64,000 nt of DNA, from NCBI GenBank assembly GCA_905250115.1, contig CAJNOI010000016.1:836917-900916 (forward strand), given 5' to 3'. The DNA comes from Adineta steineri. Lineage: Eukaryota; Rotifera; Eurotatoria; Adinetida; Adinetidae. The first letter of the stretch is position 1, and every line of letters starts with the position of its first letter. The notes beneath the pieces were generated by a model that saw only the letters and a program-made list of their open reading frames with translations, was not told where the DNA came from and searched no databases. Below are positions 28,653 through 40,813 of the stretch, piece by piece. The position numbers were made by a program, and so were the translations under genes.

Positions 28653-30318
28653 TTTTGGTTTTTTTTGTATTAATATATGTTTAAATCATCAATAACGGTT
28701 AAAAAATAAGTTGTCGTCTACAAAACAAATGTTTATATTTAAAGAAAAAACAATGACAAAATATAGTTGAGAAGTAAAAAAACATTTTATGGTTAATAAT
28801 TGGTTAAAGAACGAGACGATACATGATGCAATACTAGTTTTAAATTTATATGCGTTCATCTCTTCATTATTCGCATTTATATGACACATATATAGGTCGT
28901 CATTTTCTCTACACAGACATGCGCGCAATTATCAACAACCCCAATAATATAACCTATGCATCGCCTTATATGCGTAGGATATCGAGAGCACAACACAATC
29001 AGATAGCAGCTGAGTCTATGCTACATACATACATGTATATATATATATATATATTTGTATATATACATGTAAAGAATGAGAAGAAAAAAGCGAGAAGAAC
29101 GAACAAAAGAAAAAACGTTGTCTTGTGACGATGACTTATATTCAAAATTTTTCTTTTTCTTTTTTTTCTTGTGTTCGATTCAGACTCAACAAAACATTTC
29201 ATGTTTATTGCAATCATACATAGAAAAAAAAATGATGTCAAAAGGTAGCAGGGGAATAAAAGAAAAAAAGAGGGTGACATAGTATATTAAAGCTAAAAGT
29301 ACATTGTTATAAGTGGAACTTTGTAATAAGATCCTCGAGAGTATTAGTCATATATTATCCTTTTGTTTATTTGTCACGCAGCTTTAATTATTTCTTTATC
29401 TTTGTATAAATGAAAAGAATCGAATAGCATGCGTCAACTTGTATGATAAAATTCTTCTGAATACTACCCATACTTTTTATGGAAAATAAAATTCAAGGAC
29501 AAGCAAACTGTTTAGATAAAATCTTATTCATTTTTGTATAGAAAAAACGAACTAAATGTTAATCAATGTATAAATTAAATCATACTAACTGAGATAAGGT
29601 CAATAACAGACATACATATACATATCTCAACTGATATATAAGTAAATAAGACCTCGGTCACTTTTATTACTAATCATACATTTCTTTCTCTCTCTTCATT
29701 CCTTTTCCCGATTCGATCACGTCTACAAAGCATGATAAGAACATGTAGAAACTGTTTTGTCAGATGTTTTTTTTTATTAACATGTACTCTGTTAACATAG
29801 AGACGAAAGTATGTTATGTTTTCTTTCATTCTTTTGCTATACAATGAACTGCTTTTATCGTAATGTTTGTCTTCGAAAATGAGACAAACATGTTTTAGTA
29901 AGTTATTGATTCCATTTAAATTTATTGAGAACGAGAAAAGTAAACAAATGATGAATTATACTAGTAAAAAATCTGATCACTTCATTATCAATATATACAT
30001 ATAGATATAGAAATCTAATAATTGACGTACCTTTGTATTGAATATGTACAATTTGTTTAATAAATACATAAAAAAAGAAATTTGCGTTTATTTTATAATC
30101 TAAAAATCAAGATAAAATTTGTCGTTTTCTGAAAACAGATCATAAGACTTTGTTTTAAGTTAAAAATCGAGTAATCATCAAGAAGCCCAAAACAATAACA
30201 ATAACAATAGCAACAACAAAAACAACAATAAGAATAAATGAATCTACTAATATAATAAACAAAAGAAAAAATGAACATCAGTTTAAATTCCAATAATCAG
30301 TCATTCTCTTATAGCCAC
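28653..30318. other. Intergenic region between ULK and TMEM258
   Basis: About 1.7 kb of AT-rich DNA upstream of ULK and downstream of TMEM258. It includes TA repeats (29036-29055), poly-T/poly-A runs and AACAAT repeats (30195-30230). The short ORFs on both strands are repeat-driven. I see no coding gene or structured RNA that I can support. Confidence 0.65.
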
Positions 30319-30692
30319 TTAAACAAATATTCCAACCCAAAGTAAAAGAAATAAACCACCATATCCAAGAAAAAATGATGCAACACTAAAAATAAAAATA
30401 TCAATGAATATATAAACATTTTTATATTATATATGTATATATACAGAGCAATAAGAAGTTCTTTTTTCCAATCACGAGTATATTTTGTACTTGTGACTTC
30501 ATAAACAAAAAACCATGCCATTAAAAATATTCCAATACCTGAAAATGAATTAAGACAATAAAAAATAAAGATTTATTCTTATGAAAGAATATCTTTTTAT
30601 TTACCTAATAAAACTATACTAAGTGTTGGAAAAGCACCTGGATTAACTGGACTAACATAACGGCTCATTTGATCAACATTTAATCGGACCAT
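30319..30692 (-). CDS. TMEM258: TMEM258, small oligosaccharyltransferase complex subunit
   Basis: Small ER membrane subunit of the oligosaccharyltransferase that N-glycosylates nascent proteins (Ost5 relative; 'kuduk' in flies). Three exons, 30605-30692, 30445-30538 and 30319-30385, give 82 residues, against about 79 in vertebrates. Conserved stretches are [37 protein letters not shown] and [10 protein letters not shown] at the C-terminus. Two hydrophobic segments (about residues 20-43 and 58-80) flank the charged YTRDWKKE loop. The upstream neighbour on the same strand is MDH2, 207 bp away. The start is the Met before [11 protein letters not shown]; the vertebrate start aligns near MSRY, so a few extra residues are present here. 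Confidence 0.95.
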
Positions 30693-30898
30693 ATTTATTT
30701 CTTATTTAGAGAAAAAATGAACTGTTTTCTTTTATATTAATCTTAAAATAAAAACAAAAAAAAGATTACACTGTCATCAAATCTCTTGTTTTATTTTTAT
30801 TAAAATACTACACTAAAAGACAGAATAAGGATAATAATAAAAATAGGTTCTAATGGGAAAAAAAAAAGAAAAATTAATTTTTTCTATCTTTTTTCAAA

Positions 30899-32176
30899 TC
30901 ATTTCGATTTTGATAAATATTGTTTAGCAAAGGTTAAACCAGCTTCGATATTTCCATTAAGTTCTTTCTTAGCTTTTTCAACTAATGTCTTTTCATAATC
31001 GGTTAATTTACCAAAACCCATACTCTTTTCAACACCATTACGCTAATAAAAAGAAAAATAAATAAATAAATAAATAATGCTATATAATATAGAATAAACA
31101 TACGCCAAAGAGAAGTGGTGTAGCAAAATAACTAAAATCTCCTTTTGATGCAATATAACCACATTCGACAACACCTTCTTTACCATTTAATGCTTCAAGA
31201 ACAGAAAATGAAAATCTTGCACCAGCATGAGCCATTGATAATGTTGCACTACCAGCTCCAGCTTTAGCATTAACAACTTCAGTACCACCATTTTGAATAC
31301 GATTTGTTAAACTATCTAAATCTTGTTGTGAAAATGTAACTGGTGGTGAAGCTTGAGAAAGTAATGGAATTATTGTATTTCCCGAATGACCACCAATAAT
31401 AGGTATGTTAACTTTTGTTGGATCAAGACCCTTGAAATATGAAATAAAAAAGTTTAAAAAAACAATAATGTCAAAACAAACTTTGTTTTCAGCAACAAAA
31501 GTAGCAGCACGAACAACGTCCAATGTTGTAACACCAACAATTCGCTTTTCATCGTAAACATTGTGTGCTTTTAAAATTTCTGATGCAATAACAACAGTTG
31601 AATTAACTGGATTTGCAATAATAGCAATAATTGCTCGTGGACAATTTTTAGCACAAGCAGTTACAAGGTCAGCAACAATTGTTGCATTTGTATTAAATAA
31701 ATCGTCTCGTGTCATACCTTAAATAAACAAATAATATTTTTCTTTCTTTTTTTATAAAATATAAAAATTAATCGTACCTGGTTTTCGTGGTATACCAGCA
31801 GGAATAACAACAAGATCCATTCCTTTAAGTGCATTAGCTAATTCTTCTTTACCAACGTAAGCTTTAACTTTGGCACGTGTCTCAATATGACTAAGATCAG
31901 CGCCAACACCTTTTGTATGTTGAATATCATAAAGTGATAATTCACTAATCAATGGACTTAATTTAAGTAATAATGATAGTGGTTGTCCAATACCGCCACT
32001 GGCACCTAATACGGCAACCTTTTTCTATTCAAATGAGAAAAACAAAAGAATTAAATTAAACATAAACTAGGATGACATACAGCATTTGTTGATGTATTTG
32101 ATGATGATACACAACGAATGAGATTGGGGTTAATTTTTGAGATAAGAGAACCAAGTAAAATTGGACTTTTGTTCAT
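30899..32176 (-). CDS. MDH2: Malate dehydrogenase, mitochondrial
   Basis: NAD-dependent oxidation of malate to oxaloacetate in the TCA cycle, in the mitochondrial matrix. Five exons (32081-32176, 31778-32024, 31482-31717, 31104-31430, 30899-31042) give 349 residues. The first about 32 residues ([19 protein letters not shown], no acidic residues) look like a mitochondrial targeting peptide. The NAD-binding loop is [15 protein letters not shown], the substrate loop [17 protein letters not shown] carries the substrate-binding arginines, NPVNSTV follows, and the catalytic His sits in [15 protein letters not shown]. All key residues are present. A 3' splice-like site (ttttttttag) lies 30 nt before the ATG. 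It is divergent from PDIA6 across 481 bp. Confidence 0.96.
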
Positions 32177-32657
32177 TTTGTTTCTTTGATTGCTTTAAGA
32201 AAAGTTCTAAAAAAATAAAAATTCAAATAAGATCTTTCTATCTCCAAAAATGAAATCTTATGTATGATGATTGATTATTTTTGTTTTGTTTATTTATATC
32301 AGTGAGTTGGCTTTTTTAATTTAGCCAATCATAAGAAGCGCTACATTCAATGTATTTAGAAAAAGATATTTATCAAAAGAGTTCTTATCTGCAAATTACA
32401 AAAAATAAATAAATAAAATATTTTTATACAAAAATCAAATTTTTACTTTAATAATATCATTATGAAAGGCTGAAAATTATTTTTCATAGGTCTATTACAC
32501 ATCGGTCAAACGCGCTGAACTGTGATTGGGGAAATAATGATAGATGACAAAAAAAATCGTGTAACTAGAATGTTGGTTGTTGATGGAATTACCGTTATAT
32601 TATAAAGTTAGTTAGTCTTTTTTTCTACTTTTTTCCATTCTACAACTCATATTTTAG
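32177..32657. promoter_or_regulatory. Putative bidirectional promoter between MDH2 and PDIA6
   Basis: 481 bp between the start codons of two divergent housekeeping genes. A CCAAT box (agCCAATca, 32325-32329) and an inverted one (tgATTGGgg, 32525-32529) lie 200 bp apart, and a TATATTATAAAG sequence sits at 32596-32607, about 50 bp before the PDIA6 start. The motifs are seen directly; promoter function is inferred. I looked for a full ER-stress element (CCAAT-N9-CCACG) for PDIA6 and did not find one. Confidence 0.4.
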
Positions 32658-34671
32658 ATGAACTCAACAATGTATTCATCTTTATTGCTATTTATCCTTG
32701 GTTTTATTGCGACGACAAATGGATTCTATAGTTCGAGTGATGATGTTATTGACCTTAATCCATCAAATTTTGATAGCCTTGTGACACAAAGTTCAGATAT
32801 TTGGTTTGTAGAGTTTTATGCATCATGGTGTGGTCGTATGTATCTTGTTAAAAATGTTGTTTTTATACTTAATCTTGTTTTATTCTCATGTAGATTGTAA
32901 GAATTTAGCACCTGAATGGAAACGTGTTGCAACAGCATTGAAAGGTATTGTTAAAATTGGTGCTGTAGATGCTGATACACACAAATCACTTGGTCAACAA
33001 TATGGAATATCAGGTTTTCCATCAATAAAAATATTTGGAAATAATAAACGATCACCAACAGACTATCAAGGTGGACGAACAGCTGATGCTATCGTTGAAC
33101 AAGCTCTCAATCAATTGAGAACAATTGCAAATGAACGTTTAGGAAAACGAAGTGGAGGCGGTGGTGGTAGTAGTGGTGGTGGTGGTGGTGGTGGAAGTGG
33201 AGGAAAAGATGCAATTGAATTGACAGATAGCAATTTTGATGTAAAAATTCCTTTATAAAATTTTTATATATTATATTTTTTCTTTTTTAGTCAACAGTTA
33301 TCGATTCAGAAGATGCATGGCTTGTTGAATTTAGTAAGTAATTCATTTTTCGATATCTTATCTGTTTCCTGCTGTATTATCTACTGAATAGAAAACTAAT
33401 TGAATATGTCATTTTGATTAAAATTTGATCACTATGACGATTCTTTCTCCAGTGAAAATAGTGAATAAGCAATATGAATAATATTTGTATTGATGTTTAT
33501 TTATTATGATAGATTTTATATGTATACTTTAAGTGCGATATAGTACAGGTAAAAAGAAACGATGAGTCCGTGATGATATAGGTACTTTGCCCCTATTTGT
33601 TTACGCTTATTCAATTTTTTTACGTGTAAAAAAGTCATGAATTTCGATTCAGAAAAAGTATCAGTTCTATTAGCTTATATGTGAAGTATGAAATCCAAAA
33701 CAATCAATTCTATGATTTTGAATGAAAACGTCTTTGATCTATTATATTTTTTCTTTTTTAGTGGCTCCATGGTGTGGTCGTAAGTGTATATTATAAGTAA
33801 TTCATACGAAACTTCATGTTTATATTGAATAGATTGTAAGAATTTAGCACCTGAATGGGCTCGTGCTGCTACAGAATTGAAAGGTAAAGTTAAATTAGGT
33901 GTTGTTGATGCAACTGTTCATCAACAATTGGCACAACGATATGGAGTCCAAGGTTTTCCAACAATAAAATTTTTTCAAGCTGGTAGAAAAGATGGTCAAG
34001 CTGAAGATTATGATGGTGGACGAACAGCAAATGTATGTTATTTGTTTAAATAAAAATAAAACATTCTCATTTATTTTTATTTTTTCAAATAGGATATTGT
34101 TGCTTGGGCATTAGATAAAGCTCAAGCAAATATTCCTGAACCGGAAGTTCTTGAAATTACAAATCAAGCTGTCTTGGATGATAGTTGTGCTGATAAACCA
34201 TTATGTATTATTTCATTTTTACCAAATATTCTCGATTGTCAATCAGCTTGCCGTAATAAACATATAAAAATGTTAAAAGATTTTGCTGAAAATTATAAAC
34301 GTAATAGTTGGGGTTGGTTATGGGTTGAAGGATTTCGTCAACCAAAACTTGAAGAAAGTGTTGGCATTGGTGGTTTTGGTTATCCAGCACAAGTTGCTAT
34401 AAATGCACGCAAAGGAAAATATGCTATATTAAAAGGTTCATTTAGTCAAACGGGTATTAGTTCATTTTTAAAAGAATTATCTGCTGGTCGATTAACAAGT
34501 CCACTTGTACCATTGAAAGATGTACCTGAAGGAAAGTTACCAATAATTGTTGGTAGTGAAGCATGGGATGGTAAAGATGGAAAATTAGATGTGATTGAAG
34601 ATATTGATTTGAGTGATGTAAATTTGGATGATGATGATATAGATGATAAGAAGAAAAAAGTTGATTTATAA
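32658..34671 (+). CDS. PDIA6: Protein disulfide isomerase, PDIA6/P5-like
   Basis: ER-lumen thiol oxidoreductase that forms and rearranges disulfides in folding proteins. Six exons (32658-32835, 32894-33240, 33291-33333, 33762-33779, 33833-34032, 34093-34671) give 454 residues. An N-terminal signal peptide ([15 protein letters not shown]) is followed by two catalytic thioredoxin domains, each with [12 protein letters not shown], joined by a Gly/Ser-rich linker. A third, non-catalytic thioredoxin-like domain comes next, then an acidic tail ending KVDL, a KDEL-type retrieval signal. This a-a'-b layout is the P5 layout. The second active site sits mostly on an 18-nt microexon. Both active sites are split by an intron in the His codon. 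The splice-acceptor AG abuts the ATG directly, suggesting trans-splicing or a 5' UTR intron. An AATAAA lies near 34813. Confidence 0.95.
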
Positions 34672-37128
34672 ATTGTACTGATAAAAAAAAGATAGTCAAT
34701 TGAATGATATACATTCCCTCCGTGCTTTTTACTTGTTGCTTCGTTTTTATTTTTGGTTTGTTATATGTGTATGTGAGCATGCTTAATAATTGTTATTTAT
34801 TTCTCTTAAATTAATAAAAATATCGACGACTACAGATTTATGTTTTTATATCTAGATCTTTGTGACATATAACAATAAAGAGAATTAGAATTAGTATAAT
34901 TTAATGTGAAAATGATGAGATATCCGGTTGCCCTCTTTTGTCTTTATTAGTACGTTTCAATTTTTTTATTCTATGCTAGTGACTAACGTTGAGTGTACTT
35001 TGCCCCATTCATGTGTTCTTCTCTCATTTTTTTCTTTCTTCTTCATAGAATAATGTGCTTTTTTTACTCTTCGTTCTTTATCGTATTCGAGTCGATAAAT
35101 CAGACAGCCTTCTATTACTATTTCTCGATAGTATTGCTCATTGTCGTTCTATTGTGTAAAAGGGTGTGTGTGTGTATGAATGCATGAGAAAATATATTCT
35201 TTTTCTAATCTTCTGAACGTATGCTAATCATAAGCATCATTCAGTAGCATGAATTATGATTACTTTAATCATCTAATTCTTTCCTATTGCGTGTAACTCT
35301 TACTATAGATTCGTGTATATTTAATCATAGATGTATACAGTCGGTATAAAGAGAAAGAAAGGTATTGAGTGCAGATTTTTTTTTATTGATTTTATTTTTT
35401 TTTCTCTTAGTTGTGATATATCGTTGGATGTCAAATGTGTATATACTTTTATAGTTTTTCTTTTCTTTCTCTTTTTCTGTTCTTATTATTAATGACGTAA
35501 TTATTTCCTAAATAGAACAAAAAGAAAAAGAAATTGCGAGAGACAAGTTCTATATGATACAAGCGTCACAAGATAAAAGCACATGAGTGGCCTGTTAACT
35601 TATTATAATGACATGTTTCTTTCAATCAATCCATTCTAGTATAACTACATAATTATAGTAATTTTCTCATCGATATTTAAATAATTAGTATAGAATATCG
35701 TATTATTATTATTATTTTAGATTTATTTGTATTCATTTTTTGTGCACATAACAATTGTACGGTGTGAACTCCATTATCTAGTCGATGATCAAACCTTCGG
35801 GTGAGTATCTTTTGATTGTAATTTTTTCTTTTTTCTGAATAGCAACCATTCAAAATGGTCTAAAATTCTCATTTTTGATCATTTGGTAGAGATAAAATAT
35901 AACTAAGCGATCCATTCCCCTAGCGTATTCATGCATATGTACAGCTGTTTTGAATGATTGTACAGCAGGAGAATCGATATGCATAAACATACAATTCGAA
36001 AGAATATTAAAGATTGTTTCAACAACATCTACCAGTGATCCATGTTTGTTTACACTTCTCTTTCTCCCTCTCTCTCTCTCTGCCGCTTTTACTTGCTGGC
36101 ATGTAAAATCATAACATAGAAGTGTGTTCTTGTATGTATTGACAGGTGGTCTGACTGTGAAGCAAAGGAAACTCAATCTCATTGGTAGTCATCATTCGTT
36201 ACTTGATAAATATATCAACATTCCTCTTGTTCACACATATATAGCATGGTCTCATTGATGAGACGATTAAAGTTCGAGGTAACAAGATAATATCAAAATA
36301 TACATTTATATAGTGTGAATTACTTTACTCATCGTTATAGTTAATACGAAATTTTATTCTCTTTTTTTCGTTCGTAACGTTTCATAAATTTTCTCATATC
36401 TTTCTTTATCGAATAAATAGTGCATTGTTCACGTATAAGAAGAATAGTTTTGATTTATTTGTCTATCGATACACTTGTATCTTAAGATATACTTCATAAA
36501 TGTATTGAAAAAAAAATTTGTATCATTGAAAAAAAAAGTTTACCTTTTGTTTTTCTTTCTCATCTAGTAGTAGTATATGTATTGTTATTCTCTTCCATTC
36601 TATTTTTCTCTATGAAAATTCTGTTTGATCTATGACCGATTTCTCTCACATCGCGAATAGCTTTATTAGAAAATTATATTTTGATTATTGCTTACAATCA
36701 TACAGACGTCTATTTGTAAGTGCATCTATTGACCGTAGAGCTATATATGAATGAAGAAGAAGAAGAAGAAGAAGAAGAAGAGAATTTTTAAAAAAATACA
36801 AATCGATATATAATGTTGCAGTTACACTATACATAGTTTATAATCAAACGAACAGAACGAAAAAAGAAAACGCGAAAGAATAGTACTTGAATAAAAAAAT
36901 TGAAATTGCCTTTTTTTTTTCATGATCAAATACCATAAGTTAATAGCAGATGTATGTTTACACATATGTATATTAAAATAAAAAACAAACTGACACTTTT
37001 ATTTTTCTTCTCCTTCTAGGTAATCAATTACCGATGTCCAAAGTTCTTTCAAGGTTTGTGTTGACATTTCATAAGTTAATATATATTAATGTATGTAAAC
37101 TTTTTGTTTAGATAATCTTATTTCAATC
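34672..37128. other. Intergenic region between PDIA6 and PPTC7
   Basis: About 2.5 kb without a supportable protein gene. The first part is the PDIA6 3' UTR. T-rich runs (35380-35410, 35455-35480), a CT run (36060-36080), a (GAA)n run (about 36758-36782) and many TA-rich stretches follow. A 110-codon minus-strand ORF (35850-36182) has no recognisable motif, and part of it is the CT repeat. A strong donor-like CGGGTGAGTATC near 35799 could end a non-coding first exon, for example of PPTC7, but this is speculative. Confidence 0.6.
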
Positions 37129-40100
37129 ATGCAGTCATTATCAGTCTATGCTCGATTATTTGCACGTGCTCTAGGTGGTACAGAAGTCGAAAATATTCTT
37201 TTTAATAGTTTAATACGTTTATCATCATCGTCATCTATTCATATAACACATTCTTCGAATCGTCTTGCTATAACATATCCTTCGTCAGCAATTCGACGTG
37301 CTGTACATCTAGTCAGTGCATCGTCGGGTTATTCAAATCATGATAATGATGAAAATGAGTGTTTACTAAAAACTAAACAAAATAATTCTTCCATTGAACA
37401 TAGAACGAATGTTTATGGTGATGATGCTTTTTTTATTACAAAACATCGTCTAGGAGATTTTCTTGGTATATCATATTTATATTCCATTTTTTTCTTATAA
37501 ATAAAATATTTTTAATAATAGGTGTTGCAGATGGTGTTGGTGGTTGGCGTGAACATGGCATTGATCCGTCATTATTTTCAAGTTCATTGATGGACGCATG
37601 TAAATCACTTATTGACAATAAACTTCTAGATTTAAATCCATTAACATTAAAAGAATTATTATCCAAAGGTTATAAACAATTATTAGAAGATAAACAATGT
37701 ATTATTGGTAATTTATCCAAAAAAACAACAAAAATAATTTTTCGAAAACAAATATTCATCTTTTAGGAAGTAGTACAGCATGTATTGTTGCATTACATAA
37801 TGAACAACGAATATTACATACAGCTAATTTAGGTGATAGTGGATTTGTTGTTATAAGAAATAATAAAATTGTACATCGATCACAAGAACAACAGCATTAT
37901 TTTAATTCACCATTTCAATTAGCTATTCATCCAACAATTAAAGATCCACGTTTAATTGCTGATAGGTAAGAATACGAAACGGATTCGAATAATTTATTTA
38001 TTTAAAAATATCATCAGAATAGATAATGTTTTGTATGGATTGTAAATAATTGATGTTCGTAGGTAAATGTAATAGAAAAATATATTTTCGATTTGATTTT
38101 GCATTTAATGAAAACAAAAGAAAAAGAATTATTTTTACATTTATGTTTTATTGATATAAAAAAGAATTTCGATAAAAAAAATTGATTTATTGTGTTGTTT
38201 TATTTTAGTCCAGATATAGCATCAGTGACTTCCTGTCATGTCGAAGAAAATGATATTATTGTTATTGCAACAGATGGTTTATGGGATAATTTACCTGATG
38301 TTACAATACTTGAAGAAGTTAAAAAAATAACAGTAAGTTTATTTAAACATGGATGATTGTATCAGGAGATTTCGTATTTTTTGTTCCACTTTTCCGATTT
38401 GATGACATTTCAATAAGTGATAAACGATCTTGTTCATAATCATTATCAGTAAAAATACTTGATGAACGATTATCATAATCTGATCCCGTATGAAAACTAT
38501 CCGTACTTCGATTTCGTCGAAGTTTATAAGATAGAGAATTATCTAGATAGAGAAAAGAACATATATATAGATATAATAAATAAATTCAGCACCATCTTTT
38601 CCTTCTGAATATGCTTTTGATGATTCAGCATCAATATCTTTCATTGGTATGTCATCAAATGGTGATACAATAACCATATTTGATTTGGGATTAAATAATG
38701 CAATAGTATTATCATCTTCATTTTCAATAGAAGAACGATCAAGCATTGTATTTTTTCTTCGATTTCCGTAACTTTTTGATAAACTTATTTTACATCGTTG
38801 AACAAGACCAAGTAAAGTACATGAAAATAATATGAAAAACACAAGTCCAAGCATTGGTGCTGCGCCAACAAATGCAGCAATAACCCATTTTGGAATGTGT
38901 GTATTCATAATATAAGAAAAAAGTTCGCCACTTGCACTTGTCTTGTTTTATATTGATGAAGTATTTCTACTAAAAGATGTGTTTAGATATATATGATTTC
39001 CAGAAAGCTGATAGATCGTTATTTTGATATCTGAAGGGAGAAGAAATGATGTCTACACACATATATATATAAATATATATAAAGAATATCTGACGTACAC
39101 TCATCATCTACACTTCATTGCCAAATTTCGCTATTAGATCGAAGAGGCACTAAGAAAACTTGTTATCTTTGCTTTGCTTATATATACTGTCTTGTTGTTG
39201 CTCTTTGCAGTTGATTGACAAACGAGAATACTACGAACAGAAGTCGTCGAATCCTTGGTTTATTACAGAAAGAATTTGATGAGAAAGGAGAAGAAGAAAA
39301 AAAAAGGAGAAAAAAAACCGATGAGCGCCGAATCTCTTGAGAATAAAATAGAGAATGTTACAATGTCAATTGAATTGGTTATTTTTTTTTCTTCTTTAGG
39401 AACCTACATTGGATAATTTACAAAGAATAGCACAGAGATTAGCTAAGCGTGCATTAGAAAATGGTCATGATCCAAATTTCTATTCACCATTTGCTCGAAG
39501 TGCTAAACGATCATTGGGAATTAATATATGTGGTAAGAAAATAAACATTTATAAAAAAGACAAAGTCTTTTTCTCTAATATAATTATAAATATGTCATAA
39601 TACATATTTTTAAATATAATTCTATTAGATTGTCTGCTTTATATAGTCAAAAAAAGAGCATAATGACAGGAAAATAAACTATACATGTTTTAGTTTTGAC
39701 AGACAGATGGCTTTTTTCATCTTTGATATAATGTTAGTAGCAAAAAAAAATTGTCTTGACATGAAATAATGCTAAAAAATAATAATTAGCCCGGAAGTAT
39801 TTCTTCGTTTAGGAAAAAAAAAGCTTCTCGTTAGAATGTTCAAATTTAAAATATTTTTTTTTCTTTCTATATATATCGATAAGAAGAAGTGGGTCTTTCC
39901 CCTATCATAAAACTATGCTTGTGCGCATATAAATTCAATAAAGAAAAGAAACTTAATTATGTCTTGTTATTCATTAGATTGTCTGAAGAGTAACGATAAA
40001 AAAACATACGTACATTTTATTTTGATTAATAAGTGAAATATGTACTACAATATTTCAAGAAAAGGTCATTTTTAAAGGGTAAATAACAGACTTCATATAA

Positions 40101-40334
40101 ATATAAATTATTCGAAATAGATATATATTGCAAGAAGCTAATAATCAAGTAGAATAGTTTATTATTATTTATTTCAAATAAATTTAGCCAATCAGAAACA
40201 AAAAGGAAGTCCCATCGGGTGTTTTCTTTCATTCGATATGATAACGACATTTTTTATGATATTTATATAATTTAGGTGGGAAACCGGATGATGTAACTGT
40301 ATTGCTTGCTGTCGTCAAATCAACATGTCTATGA
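37129..40334 (+). CDS. PPTC7: PPTC7-like mitochondrial PP2C protein phosphatase
   Basis: Metal-dependent Ser/Thr phosphatase of the mitochondrion; PPTC7 controls mitochondrial protein phosphorylation and BNIP3/NIX-dependent mitophagy in mammals. Six exons (37129-37465, 37522-37707, 37767-37965, 38209-38332, 39400-39532, 40276-40334) give 345 residues. The N-terminus ([17 protein letters not shown]) is basic and amphipathic and aligns with the PPTC7 start. Catalytic motifs are [65 protein letters not shown] and [11 protein letters not shown], with the metal-binding Asp residues intact. A splice acceptor AG lies 17 nt before the ATG. The 1,067-bp intron at 38333-39399 contains an antisense gene, and another long intron spans 39533-40275. 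Confidence 0.95.
38343..38908 (-). CDS. Uncharacterised single-pass membrane protein, nested antisense in a PPTC7 intron
   Basis: Two exons (38593-38908, then 38343-38542, 50-bp GT-AG intron) join in frame to 171 residues. Residues about 8-36 ([20 protein letters not shown] and onward) form one strong membrane segment without a cleavable-signal look. A basic flank (SKSYGNRRK) and a polar, acidic, Ser/Asp-rich tail follow, ending SPDTIIHV. The layout suggests an anchor with a short outside N-terminus and a cytosolic tail. A terminal -IIHV could be a PDZ-ligand-like C-terminus (weak inference). The N-terminus vaguely recalls synaptotagmin membrane anchors, but no C2 domain is present. The stop codon lies only 10 bp from the PPTC7 donor site. 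I do not recognise the family. Confidence 0.7.
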
Positions 40335-40813
40335 TGATAAATACAGACTTAATCAATATTCAACGAATGCTAAACGTGGTGCTATGCCGTACATATACTT
40401 TCTTTTGCCTTTACTTAAAAAATGTGTTTTGTTAAATCTAGTCGTGAGTAAAACATCAAATATAACTGGCAGACATATATAAATACGTTTAGAAAATCGA
40501 GCTTTAGAAATGTCATACAATCGTTGTAGAATTTAATCTTTTTTTTTTGCCGACCTATAATAAAGGCAAATAATGTCTGTTTTTTTTGTTTTTCTTTACT
40601 TTTTTTTTTGTTGTTGTTCTTTGTTTTTCTCATGCAAATCTTCCCGATGCGTACTGTGTATGTAGATTCGGCGACCGTTGATTGTTATTCATTCTAGTTC
40701 TCTCATTCTCACAGAGTTTTTCTTTCTTTCAGTTCAGAAAAAAATAATTTCAATTTCACATAGAATACAAAGAAGAAAAAAAAATAAATAAAATAAAAAC
40801 ACCTTTTATAGAT
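40335..40813. other. Intergenic region between PPTC7 and caspase
   Basis: 479 bp of AT-rich sequence with poly-T runs (40540-40630) between two genes on the same strand. It presumably holds the PPTC7 3' UTR and the caspase promoter. No coding sequence or RNA gene is seen. Confidence 0.65.

Noticed and set aside
32177-32657. ER-stress response element for PDIA6
   Set aside because: CCAAT boxes are present but no CCACG at the required 9-base spacing.
33541-33600. Hammerhead-ribozyme-like core (gaaac, gatgagtccgtga) in a PDIA6 intron
   Set aside because: The GATGAGTCCGTGA part matches the classic core, but the CTGATGA start is altered (ACGATGA) and no GAAA follows stem II at the right place. 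Stems do not close by eye. Probably coincidence; a covariance-model scan would decide.
35850-36182. 110-codon minus-strand ORF
   Set aside because: Part of it is a CT/GA repeat, there is no recognisable motif or splice partner, and composition matches the flanking intergenic DNA.
38343-38908. Synaptotagmin assignment for the nested membrane protein
   Set aside because: Only the anchor-like hydrophobic segment is similar; no C2 domain follows, and hydrophobic similarity alone is not evidence.
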